Shown in pieces: positions 1 to 7,889 of a stretch of DNA of 12,508 nucleotides. Below the pieces are notes generated by a model. It worked only from the letters and a program-made list of their open reading frames with translations. It ran no database searches and had not been told where the DNA came from. Origin of the DNA: Larix sibirica (lineage: Eukaryota > Streptophyta > Pinopsida > Pinales > Pinaceae); NCBI GenBank assembly GCA_004151065.3, contig NWUY0304212938.1, positions 1 to 12,508 on the forward strand. The letters run 5' to 3'. Each line of letters opens with the position of its first letter. Position 1 is the first letter of the stretch. The position numbers were made by a program, and so were the translations under genes.

Positions 1-460
1 ACTTGGTTCAGTGTTCGTCGTATTCCCTTTATTATATATGTAATTATGCTAGATTCGGTATGGAAGAAAACTGGAATAACACTAGCAGTGTGAGTCGTAT
101 TTCATAAATTATTTATATATGTAATTACGCTTTTCATTTAGCAAGTGATTGAATCCGTACGCTTTCAGTTTGAGTTCCCTTATCCCTTTGCTACATGGAC
201 GATTCACAACATGCATTCTGGCTTGATGGATAGAATTCGTAGCTTTTCGTTATATATGTTAAAGTGGTTTGCGATCAAGATGGATCACGATTCCACGGAA
301 TGAGGATGAGTTCGCAGTGAATCTATATCTAACTAAGTTTCAGTAGTGAGGTCTGTGTTTTATTATATATGTAATAATAGCATTGTAAAGGGTCAGGTTC
401 TAACTTACCTGCCTAAGCATAACGAGGGGTAAACCTTTCATGTGCTTACTGGCTGGAAGA
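1..460. repeat. Decayed ~80-bp repeat with TTATATATGTAATTA core
   Basis: The segment 11-48 recurs with changes at 88-128: GTGTTCGTCGTATTCC at 11-26 matches GTGTGAGTCGTATTTC at 88-103, and each is followed by a TTATATATGTAATTA-like core (about 33-47 and 113-127). Further cores without the full unit lie near 249-260, 361-378 and 588-602, and a distant one at 3990-4007 (ATTATATACGTAATTATAC). GAGTTC-type pieces recur near 170 and 309. I read this as an old tandem duplication plus dispersed copies of a short AT-rich word. No ORF of note lies inside. The core is not a clear match to a known plant mitochondrial promoter, because most copies have TGTA rather than CRTA. Confidence 0.5.
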
Positions 461-509
461 AATAGGCGTAATATGGACATATTGGCTTGGTTATTGGAAT
501 TAACCACAT

Positions 510-582
510 CGCGTATAATAGGAATTGAACCCATATCCTCTGCTGCTTTATCGGATGATGTACTATACCTATATCTATACGC
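510..582 (-). other. tRNA-like element (degenerate tRNA or t-element)
   Basis: Read on the minus strand, GCGTATA (582-576) pairs perfectly with TATACGC (517-511), giving a 7-bp acceptor stem. ATGGG-TTCAATT-CCTAT (534-518) is a T arm with a 5-bp stem (one G-U pair) and a canonical 7-base TTCAATT loop. The interval between the acceptor 5' strand and the T arm is exactly 41 bases, the class I tRNA spacing, giving 72 bases plus a discriminator G at 510. The D and anticodon arms do not fold: the bases at the expected 27-31/39-43 positions do not pair. It is therefore not a working tRNA as read. Plant mitochondria use tRNA-like 't-elements' as RNase P/Z processing signals, so either a tRNA relic or such an element is possible. 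It resembles no mitochondrial or plastid tRNA that I could place. Confidence 0.4.
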
Positions 583-585
583 CTA

Positions 586-894
586 TTATATTATATATGT
601 TAAACCTGATGCTTCACGTGCTGCTACCAAACTGTCATTACTTAAGCGAAGGTCCTGAAAGGTATTGAGCTCTGCGAAGGTAAGTAGACCGGCCTGTCCG
701 TTTGTATTAAGGCTGTGGGGAAGGGGCCCTGCGTAACTAACACTGTGTAAAGTAAGCAATCCATTGGGGTAGTATCCTAACATAAAAAGGTAAGCGTGGT
801 TGTTAAGGTGGGCCTTATCCTGATTCCCATCTACGGATGAATGGCCGGGATGGATGGGATGGATGGGATGGTTGGTCGGAGAAGGCCCAATCAT
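586..894 (-). CDS. Unassigned ORF, 102 codons
   Basis: An ATG at 894-892 opens 102 codons ending in TAA at 588-586. The frame stays open upstream to a TAG at 996-994, so a non-ATG or fragmentary origin is possible. I do not recognise the product. The N-terminus contains a His-Pro-Ile repeat encoded by the GGGATGGAT minisatellite at 847-871, and a Bpu-like motif (641-662) lies inside the frame near the C-terminus. Both suggest the frame is assembled from intergenic repeats. No clear membrane segment or domain is visible. The stop lies 3 bases before the tRNA-like element at 582-510 on the same strand. Coding status is doubtful. Confidence 0.2.
   Translation of the reverse strand: MIGPSPTNHPIHPIHPGHSSVDGNQDKAHLNNHAYLFMLGYYPNGLLTLHSVSYAGPLPHSLNTNGQAGLLTFAELNTFQDLRLSNDSLVAAREASGLTYII
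641..662 (+). repeat. Bpu-like short interspersed motif, copy 1
   Basis: CTTAAGCGAAGGTCCTGAAAGG shares the 11-mer TAAGCGAAGGT with 3513-3523. The core resembles, from memory, the Bpu elements reported from Cycas mitochondria, which are short, flanked by AAGG and named for a Bpu10I site (CCTNAGC). This copy ends in AAAGG but lacks the intact site, having CTTAAGC instead of CCTNAGC. The assignment is tentative. Confidence 0.3.
847..871 (+). repeat. GGGATGGAT minisatellite, 2.8 copies
   Basis: Three consecutive 9-base units, GGGATGGAT at 847-855 and 856-864 and a partial unit at 865-871, are identical. It is the least diverged tandem repeat in the first 4 kb and is therefore probably recent. 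Confidence 0.85.
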
Positions 895-924
895 CTGTGA
901 ATGGATGGACCGGCGTTCCACAAA

Positions 925-1720
925 AAACACTTGCTTGCTTAAATAAGACTTACTTAGTTGGGGCGTACTTATACCCTTTGCTAGTACTTCTGCCTACTCG
1001 CCTTCACTGTTACCACTCCACTATAAACCCACCTGCTTAAAAAAAGATCCTATATTTACTGCCTGCCATAACAACGGCGGCATTGGATCGGACGAATGGA
1101 AGGGCTTAACATAGAGCTCTTTTGAACGGACGGGTAGGGTTTGCATACAGCATCCACAGGCTAGGCTTAAATAACACTTGCTTGAGGACCGACAGGAGTA
1201 GCAGTATCAACACTAACTATTGCTCTCTGACTCTGCCTACTTAACCCTTACTTATGTGCATGCCACCTACTTCCTCTCTTTTATTACGGAGACCTAGGAT
1301 ATGGAGTCCCTTAAAAACCGCTTGCTTTAGGTACGGAGTGGGAGTAGCACTATATTTTTTATGGATCGGGCCTCCCAGATATGATTGATTAATCAGCATC
1401 GCTAGAAACTTTACCCTGCTTGCCTTTACTGAACTGTTCCCACCCTGGGCACCCACCTATTCTCTTTACTTAAAACTCTCGAATGACATATTGGGTGGGG
1501 CTTTTTTATTCAACACGCTTGGTTGGCTTGCTTGGGCACTTACTTAGACCCTTTACTACTATTTACTTTGTTATGCCCCCAACTTAGAATAGAACGGGCG
1601 TTGTATGGGCGTTAAACTACACAATTGTTGAAAGAATCGTACTTGCGTACATTAATTGCTAAGGGCTTCCAATAGAGGAAGGAGCTTTTTTGAATTCACG
1701 GACCAACCCCAAAATAAAAC
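925..1720. repeat. Decayed CTTGCTTGCTTAAAT / ACTTACTTAG array
   Basis: Variants of CTTGCTTGCTTAAAT recur near 931, 1031, 1171, 1315, 1417 and 1522, often followed by ACTTACTTAG-type words (near 949, 1249 and 1540). A second motif, GGRGCTTTTTTGAAT, often followed by a CGGAC-type word, occurs near 1110, 1498 and 1681. A third, ATGGATCGG, occurs near 1083 and 1361. Spacing is irregular (about 100-140 bases) and copies are heavily diverged, so the array is old and interrupted. The short open frames inside contain these repeats, lack recognisable domains, and are not called as genes. Confidence 0.5.
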
Positions 1721-2460
1721 TAACTGGTCGGGTGCCCTATGGACTTTGAAGAGAGTTTAACCCCTCCTGCATAAGCTTCCTTCTGCTTTCACCTGCCTGA
1801 TTAGAAGGAATCACCTTATATGCAGGCAACGGATTCTATTTCCCTAGATAAAATCGATAGGGTGGTATCAATTGATATCCAGGTCTAAATCGAGTTCAAT
1901 ATCAAGGTATAAGGCAGTCAGTGCCAGGTTGAGGAATCGTGGCTCTAGTAAAGCGAAGCAGACTCATAATAATAAATCCATCGGTGCTTTTGTTGATCTC
2001 AGCGTTAAGCCACGCTCTTATTGGTTCGTGAGGTGTTAAGTTCGAGGAGGTCTAGATCAGGAGGTCTAGTTATCTCTCAGGCAAGCAGCAATCCCAGAAT
2101 CCTAGCTGTGCTTTCCTATCTGTTCGAAACGTGGTGAATGCCAATCTTCAGCAAATAAGAAGTCACTTTAAAAGTTCTTCAGGTATCACGAATCAAAAGA
2201 TGGTTTTCAGGTAACGAAAATGGCAAACAGATGTTTATTTGGTTTTTTATCTCTTTCTTAAGTTCTTTGGGCCTGTCTGATCTGGGATATTATATAATAT
2301 GGGAGGGGTTAAAGTGGAGTGTTGAATGCGTGCGTGACGGGGTTCCGGGTTGGCGTAGATAGGGGTTTCATATTTGTTTAGGAGGATCCCTATTTATTCC
2401 TATCAGGGTATCCAGCTTAGGGTTCTCCTTATCCGAGTTCTGTGCACTTCTTGTCCCATG
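1721..2460. other. No gene seen; small local repeats
   Basis: I see no supportable ORF, RNA gene or recognisable exon here. Local structure includes the direct repeat AGGAGGTCTAG at 2045-2055 and 2059-2069, a set of ATATC/GATA words at 1855-1910, and a perfect 14-bp AT palindrome, ATATTATATAATAT, at 2287-2300. Confidence 0.5.
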
Positions 2461-2670
2461 GTGATTTAATGTTGATTAGCCAAGCAGCCAGCCACCAAAG
2501 TCAACAAATAGTTAAGCAGCCACGGTTGAGTATCCGAGCCTCTTATCCCAGCCAAGTAGCCCCGTCTTAAAGACACTAGCTGTTGTTCACATGCACTAAG
2601 AACTATTAGCTGTAGTGTAAGTACTATTACTTTTACTACTTGCCTTAGTCCTATAGTGTAAGTGCTAAGC
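2460..2670. repeat. AGCCAAGCAGCC and TAGTGTAAGT local repeats
   Basis: AGCCAAGCAGCC, AGCCAGCCACC, AGCAGCCACG and AGCCAAGTAGCC words recur between 2479 and 2562. They are followed by an ACTATTAGCTGTAGTGTAAGT-type repeat in which TAGTGTAAGT appears at 2613-2622 and 2654-2663. Copies are short and diverged. No coding potential is evident. Confidence 0.5.
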
Positions 2671-3359
2671 CTTAAAATAGTTTATATATATAACTGATTA
2701 TAATATTTCATATATAAGATAAAGGGATTTTAAATAAGAAGCCGCCCTTCAAAGAAGGTATAAAATGGTAAGGTTCTGGCAAGGTATGGTTCTGGATGTA
2801 ATCAACCTTGTTGGAACTTTCATTCGACGCCAAAAGGAAGGGGGGTCATATTAATTGAGCAGATCAGAAAAGGGAGAAGGAGGGCAGGTGGTTTATAAAT
2901 ATCCCAACCAATAAAGTAAGGCACCCTGGTTGGTTGGCCCATCAAATTGAAACCTTCTCATTCGTTGTTTTGCTTTATACAAAAACTCCTATGAGGCACG
3001 AGCCCTCCGGGTCCTCGGTTTTAGGGGTTGGTCATTCGGGCCATAAATCAAGTTTTTATTAAGTCAAATAATTCTTTATCCATTTATGCTTTATACTTAC
3101 AAGAAGTTATAGGGCTCTATAGGACGCTTAATTTAAAACCGATTAAACTTCAAATTTTCTATCTCGAAACTTCATTTTGAATCTGATCTGATTTGTTAAA
3201 CTTACTGTTTGTTGAAAGGGATTTATTTATTATTAAACTATCCTTTTTTAGGACATTTATCCTTAGTTTGGTGGGATGGAATCAATTGCTTTTAGGTTCA
3301 GCGCCTATTCTGCTGGCTTTAGGCTTTATTAAATAACCCAAAAGCTAGGTTAAACTGTG
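2671..3359. other. AT-rich stretch, no gene seen
   Basis: The segment begins with TATATATA-rich DNA (2682-2720) and a small repeat of AAGGT(A)...GGTTCTGG at about 2755-2796. The remainder, from 2800 to 3359, shows no long ORF, tRNA, group II intron domain V or rRNA signature that I can recognise. Confidence 0.5.
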
Positions 3360-3540
3360 ATCTAGAACCTGTGGTGGCTGGCTATAATTAGGCTTGACGC
3401 AACTCAGCCGAGGCTGGGAGAAACAAACCGAGGCTTGCTGCTTGCTGAGAGAAATAACCCTGGCTAATAAGCTGGCTTTGTGAGCTCGCTTATATGAAAA
3501 TAGCTGCTGTCCTAAGCGAAGGTTTCAAAAAGGTTTATAT
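3360..3540. repeat. CCGAGGCT / GCTGGCT repeats with Bpu-like motif copy 2
   Basis: CCGAGGCT starts units at 3408 and 3428, each followed by a GGGAGAAACAA or GAGAGAAATAA tail. GCTGGCT words occur near 3377 and 3472. CCTAAGCGAAGG at 3511-3522 contains a Bpu10I-type CCTNAGC site and ends in AAAAAGG (to 3533). It is the better of the two Bpu-like copies in the window. Confidence 0.45.
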
Positions 3541-4050
3541 CCTTGCTCTCCTGTGAGCTGCAATAAAGTAAGAGATCTAATTTTTGAGTCTGGCTCGTAT
3601 TGGGAGTGATAAGATCCTTGTTTGTCGGTTCTGGTTCTGACTGTAAGATTACCGTGCTCTGCATGCACTCTCTTAAGCTCGTGTATTATATAGGGCGATT
3701 ATGCAAAATTACTACTTACTTTGTGTAGCTCTACGTGGTAACTGTAGGAGTGTCCCTTTTTTTGTATCTCCCTGGATATCTTTGCGTATGATACTCAAAA
3801 TGTATATAAACATATATATAACACAAGCTGTTGTATCTCTGTCATGGTGTGATATGGTATAGCTCGATCAAAGCAGCTAAGGAATAACTTTGAAGCTTAA
3901 GCCAGTGCATATATATATATATAATTTTTTATATTTATATGAACATTTTAGCACGCTGGAGAAACTATTTTTACCTTATATGCCTTAGTATTATATACGT
4001 AATTATACAAGCAGGAATGCTGTAAGTAAACTGGGCCTTTATTTATTTCT
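3541..4050. other. AT-rich stretch with (AT)7, no gene seen
   Basis: No coding frame or RNA gene is supportable. An (AT)7 tract lies at 3909-3922, followed by an AT-only stretch to about 3940. TGTATCTC words recur near 3763 and 3831. A copy of the TTATATATGTAATTA core (as ATTATATACGTAATTATAC) is at 3990-4007. Confidence 0.5.
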
Positions 4051-4059
4051 GGGTGTGAT

Positions 4060-4240
4060 TATAAAGATCAGTACGGAATGTGGTAATAGAATGGGAGAAT
4101 GTGGATTTAACAGAAAAAGCGGATTCGTATTTAACTGAAAGGCGTGTATGCGTGGATGCGTCCTGGGCCTTCCTTCCTGGGTGATGCGTACTTGGCGGGC
4201 GAACTGGATGCGTACTGAATGTGGGTATGTTATAATGTAG
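4060..4240 (+). repeat. GATGCGTACT / GAATGTGG local array
   Basis: GAATGTGG occurs at 4077-4084, 4097-4104 and 4217-4224. GATGCGT occurs at 4155-4161, 4183-4189 and 4207-4213. Two GGATTTAACAGAAA / GTATTTAACTGAAA words lie between them (about 4103 and 4128). Units are irregular and diverged. Confidence 0.5.
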
Positions 4241-4257
4241 GAATGATGGTGACGTGA

Positions 4258-4482
4258 ATTGGCAGGTCAGTTGGGCTCTCCCGTCCGGAATATGTGGCCC
4301 CTTTAAATGGTAACGCCCTTACATATCCGTATCAAGTTATGGTAGGCTCTCGTTCACTGCCTATCCATCCAGAGGCAGATGATTCATTCATTGAGGTACT
4401 GGCCCGCATCATCAATCGTCTCTGGTCCGATCCATCCCTAACTGACTGGCCTCTAAAGACATTTCCATCAACATTTGCTTAA
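4258..4482 (+). CDS. Unassigned short ORF or ORF fragment
   Basis: The frame is open from just after a TGA at 4255-4257 to a TAA at 4480-4482, 74 sense codons, with no ATG near the 5' end; a GTG lies at 4294. Two Met codons are internal. The translation is mixed and protein-like rather than low complexity, with pieces such as NGNALTYPYQVMVGS and FIEVLARIINRLW, the latter plausibly an amphipathic helix. I do not recognise a family. It sits between two repeat arrays with no partner gene. It may be a fragment of a transferred or retroelement gene, but no motif proves that. Confidence 0.2.
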   Translation: MGRSVGLSRPEYVAPLNGNALTYPYQVMVGSRSLPIHPEADDSFIEVLARIINRLWSDPSLTDWPLKTFPSTFA

Positions 4483-4486
4483 ACCG

Positions 4487-4960
4487 CGTATTTCGAACAG
4501 CTTTGAAGTTTCCCTGGACAGTCGACCCCAAATTGGATCTCTTCGCTTAAACCCCGTAAAAAGGGCCAGCCTTTTGATTTCCCCTAGAGACTCGACCCCA
4601 AAAGTGGATCCATTTCAAGTTTCCCCGTATTTGGCACAGAAAAGGTAAACTCGCTAATAAGTCAGTCCAAAATTCTATCAATTTCCTCTCCTTATTAGTC
4701 GAGCGTGTTCATCAAACCCCGATATTTTGACAGCAAGGGCTTTTCCCTAGAGAAGTCAGTCCAAAATTCTATCAATTGACTGTTTCCCCCTTGCTCTCCC
4801 TTACGGTCAAGCAAGCTTTTCGTATTTTGAACAGAAAAGGAATAAAGAGAAGGGCTAGCTACTTGATTGACGCCCACGTTGCTTATTCAAATTATTACCA
4901 CTTCAAGGAAGGAAGGCCAGGAAGAAAGAGAAGGTAAGGTTCTCCTTGACGCCCAGTAGT
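4487..4960 (+). repeat. CGTATTTTGAACAGAAAAGG tandem array
   Basis: Unit heads are CGTATTTCGAACAG (4487), CGTATTTGGCACAGAAAAGG (4626), a CGATATTTTGACAG variant (about 4720) and CGTATTTTGAACAGAAAAGG (4821). A second segment, TTTCCCTRGAGA followed by GTCGACCCCAAA or AGTCAGTCCAAA, occurs near 4509, 4578 and 4742. An exact 25-bp copy of AAGTCAGTCCAAAATTCTAT plus the next five bases lies at 4659-4683 and 4753-4777, 94 bases apart. The unit is roughly 95-100 bp in the 4626-4840 part. The exact copy implies that this array was duplicated or homogenised more recently than its neighbours. Confidence 0.7.
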
Positions 4961-5512
4961 GTTACTTCAATTTCCACCTTCCAATAAGCCAGTTAAACCC
5001 AATACGTTCCGTTTTGGCGAATCTCCACTCACAGATTGAAGCGTAATGACCTTACTTACTAGACGCAGGACTGGTTAAATCTAAATTATCTAATTGAGTG
5101 GTCAAATTAACAAAAAGAGAGATACAACAGCTTAATATATGCAATATCGTGCAACTCTCGGAACTAGGCTCAGGATTAGTCAATGTTCGATGGGGGGCTG
5201 AGACGAGCAGGATTCCAACCTGCCTTCTTGAGTGTACGGGGCACTTTTCTCAAGATCCGATCAGGTATTGCTAGCAGCTTTCGCATCGCTTTATATATTG
5301 AAATTCCTTGGTCGGTCTCCCCCATCAATTTCGCTCCCAGAGTTGGGTTGGAAACGCTATTCAAAAAAGGTGTCCATGTGTTCTTGGCACTATAATATAT
5401 ATTTGTTTCGATCGATCCTTGTTCCCTATCTCAGAAACGGGACGGGATCCAAATAAATCTAGCCCCGTTCAATAAAGCCGTGCTAAAATGCAGTTTGGTG
5501 CCAATAGAAGCT
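4961..5512. other. No assigned gene; several overlapping open frames
   Basis: No RNA gene or known exon is visible. Between about 5180 and 5460 three frames are open at once: minus from about 5430 down to 5176, plus 5183-5395, and plus 5232-5456. They start with non-ATG or doubtful codons and none resembles a known family. A small hairpin, GCAGG-ATTCCAA-CCTGC, is at 5207-5223. Confidence 0.4.
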
Positions 5513-6029
5513 TTAGTTAACACGTCTTATGGGTTCAGCTAGAGCTACAAAGTAAGGAGCAGCACCAGTCACTAAAGAAGCATATCCACCAAGACGAGTA
5601 GTAGCAGGTCCAGATTCATAGCTTTCAGTAGCATCTGTTGAAGCACACGTAGCAAAGACAAGAGGTACCGGTAGCAGATCCATACGCAAGTCCAGGAGCA
5701 GTAGTTGACTAAGCAGCGAATCCAGTCGCAGTTCCAGGTCCAGTTAAAGATGCGCAAGCAGTTCCATGACGAGATCCAGGTGAAGATACAGATCTATAAC
5801 TATAAGCAGATCCAGTAGCATCTTCAGTAGTTTCTCTTTCACCAGTAGCAAAGGTAGCTAGAGCACCATAGGCACCATAGGCATAGGTAGTTTAGGCATA
5901 AGCAAACCTAGATACTTCAGTAGTAGCTTATCCACTTGCACTACCAGTCTAAGCAACAGAGTAAGCACCAAGAGCAGCTAAAGATGCAGCGTATCCTGCA
6001 GTCAATCCAGTGGTTGATCCAGTTGGTTA
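5513..6029 (-). pseudogene. Decayed Ala/Thr/Gly/Ser/Tyr-rich low-complexity frame
   Basis: On the minus strand, triplets starting at 6026 and running down to 5658 read as 123 codons in one phase. By my count 91 of the 119 sense codons are Ala, Thr, Gly, Ser or Tyr, with strong use of GCT, ACT, GGA, TCT and TAT. Stops interrupt at 6029-6027 (TAA), 5951-5949 (TAG), 5930-5928 (TAA), 5894-5892 (TAA) and 5711-5709 (TAG). Several stand where Tyr would fit the pattern (TAT to TAA/TAG), and none is TGA. Near 5656-5660 the phase shifts by one base, and the same composition continues for about 47 codons to a TAA at 5515-5513, including TDATESYESGPATTRLGG. The C-terminal part is less repetitive. I recognise no family. 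It is either a dead gene for a low-complexity protein or a codon-phased minisatellite; the long constant phase favours past coding, weakly. Confidence 0.45.
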
Positions 6030-6480
6030 CGTAGCATTGGTTAGCTTCGGTAGCATAGATACCTAAAGTAACGGAATAAATTTAAGAATACCAGGCTTGA
6101 ACTGTCTCAAATAGGTCCGCGGAGTTATGTTTTCTCTTTATTCTATCTCTAGTTACCGAAATGATACTCACGGCCAAGGAAGTAAGAATGAATTCTGTCT
6201 TTGTTATCTTATAAAACCCATCCGCCAATAGAGCGAAGTCTATATCCCGTTAAGTATGCCAAGGTGGTTATTATCCCTCCTTTCCTTAACTACTATCTCT
6301 CTTAAGTCACTGGGGAGCAAACAAACTAGGGCTTGGGTCGGCCTCCCTCCCTTGGCTGGCTCGCAGGAATAGTGACTGTGGAAGAAAGCGGCGGGGGCTT
6401 TCAATAACTCTCCCTTAGGGCTATGGCCCTTTCTCCCTGCTTGCCTTGGCCCTTGCCTTGGGGGAAGGTTAGCAGTGACA
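6030..6480. other. No gene seen
   Basis: Immediately upstream of the decayed frame on the minus strand a few codons in another phase (about 6031-6060, Tyr-Ala-Thr-Glu-Ala-Asn) may extend it through a second frameshift. The minus frame 6653-6240 is open for over 120 codons but has no ATG, crosses repeats, and looks like a chance opening in GC-rich DNA. Nothing else is supportable. Confidence 0.4.
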
Positions 6481-7140
6481 GTGCTAGCGATGGTGTTAGC
6501 GAGTAATGGTGTATGGGGGAAGGCAGCTAGGTGTGTGCTTTCGCTGGTGTGCGTAGGTAAGATCGTTTGACAGTGATTGTTTTCAAGTGTAAGTTCAATG
6601 GACAAATAGCATTGATGTTTAACGGGGGTAGGTTGTGAGCGATGGAAGATCTATTGCTTGTGAGATTGCTTGGGAGTAGGGTCAGTCACAGTGACTCAGT
6701 CAATAGGTTTGGGTTATACAGCTTTGTTTCCACCCAACTATATCCCTCTCTTTGTTCGGTAAACCTGTATACAATATGCCACTTCGTGGGCTACTATCTA
6801 TAGCCATCTCTTCGTTCGGTCAACCCACTGACCTCCCTGCGTTGAAAAACCCGTATGCTATTCCCTCCCTTTGGTCCCTTCGGTTCTAGGGAGATATCTC
6901 AATTGTATATCTCTTTTGTTCCAGTAAAATCAAATGGGTCAGACGATGCGATGGATTGTACCTTTGATCCCGAGTAACTGGCAAAACTATCTAAAAAAAG
7001 TATTGACAAATCGGATATTTCCCTTATGGCGATTGGTGGAAGGGAGAGCTTTGGAAGTATGAGTGGTAAAGCTAGCGATAGAAGTATTGGAAGGTAGCTT
7101 GGCAAGTGCTAGCGATGATGTGTGTGCGTAGGTAAGAATA
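6480..7140 (+). repeat. TGCTAGCGATG...GTGTGCGTAGGTAAGA copies and TTCGTTCGGTCAACC repeat
   Basis: GTGTGCGTAGGTAAGA is exact at 6547-6562 and 7122-7137. It is preceded by TGCTAGCGATG-type words (about 6481 and 7108), so the later copy looks like a shortened version of the first. Between them, TCTCTTTGTTCGGTAAACC (6747-6765) and TCTCTTCGTTCGGTCAACC (6807-6825) are 17/19 identical and 60 bases apart, with a weaker third copy near 6863-6885. No gene is supported in this segment. Confidence 0.6.
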
Positions 7141-7380
7141 TCTTATATAATAATATTTCTCTCTTATTTAGGCTTTATGCTTTATGGAGGCTTTATTTAG
7201 GAGGCTTACAGAGCAGCCAGCACGTGTGGACAGAAGAAAAAGAAACAAAGCGGGTTTAAGTAAGTCGGCCAGAGCACAAGAGAAACATAACACGATAGAA
7301 ACCTGGATGGACGGACACCAGAGGAATGGAAACACAAGAGAGCAGGTGTGACACGAGGAAAGAAAGAGACCCGCTTATAT
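7141..7380. other. No gene seen
   Basis: Purine-rich DNA with AT tracts at its start (7141-7170). GCTTTATG/GAGGCTTTATTTAGGAGGCTTA words repeat locally at about 7174-7208. No ORF or RNA gene is supportable. Confidence 0.4.
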
Positions 7381-7865
7381 ACGCATATACAAATTATGCC
7401 TTCTGTTCATCCACACATTACGCTCACACACATTAGGCCTTCACCTATCCTCATTAAGCTAAGCCTTCAACCCATACTCCCTTCAACCAATACTCCCCAC
7501 CTTACGTTCAACCTGCATTATCACCAGCTGGAAACTATTACCATTACGTCATTATGCTCTATGTTCATCCCACACATTACGCCTTCTGTTTAACCTGTAA
7601 GCCTTCTATTCTCATTACTCCATTATGCTTTTCTCCATCCCCCATTACCTTATGAATGATGCTTTCTGTTTATAACTTTCCTCCATTCAGCCTTCTGTTC
7701 ATCCCCCCATGCTCTCTGTTCTTCCACACTTTAGGCCTTCTCTTCTTACTCATCCTACATTACCTCTGTTCATCTACATATTACGTCAGTTCCCATTACG
7801 CTCTTAGTCTTTATGTTCTTTATGATGCTTTATGTTCTTCAACACCACATAGCAGGATACTTTAG
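7381..7865 (+). repeat. Decayed GCCTTCTGTTCATCCCACATTACG array
   Basis: GCCTTCTGTTCATCC occurs exactly at 7398-7412 and 7690-7704. Many variants lie between and after, such as CTATGTTCATCCCACACATTACGCC near 7560 and GCTCTCTGTTCTTCCACACTTTAGGCC near 7711. The basic unit is about 20-25 bases, joined by CATTACG or CATTATGC. Pyrimidines are strongly concentrated on the plus strand. Open frames here (7348-7593 and 7656-7865) only translate the repeat and are not called. Confidence 0.65.
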
Positions 7866-7889
7866 TGTTATTTAAGAGATATAGCCGTT

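Noticed and set aside
4487-4960. CRISPR array
   Set aside because: Repeats are diverged, unequally spaced and share their intervening sequence, unlike constant repeats with unique spacers.
5207-5223. T-arm-like hairpin GCAGG-ATTCCAA-CCTGC as part of a minus-strand tRNA
   Set aside because: The sequence expected to form the acceptor 5' strand does not pair, and the loop reads TTGGAAT instead of TTCRANY.
6240-6605. Longest minus-strand open frame (121 codons)
   Set aside because: It has no ATG, overlaps GC-rich and repeat-bearing DNA, and shows no motif; I take it as a chance opening.
7348-7865. Plus-strand frames of 81 and 69 codons
   Set aside because: They only translate the pyrimidine-rich GCCTTCTGTTCATCC array.
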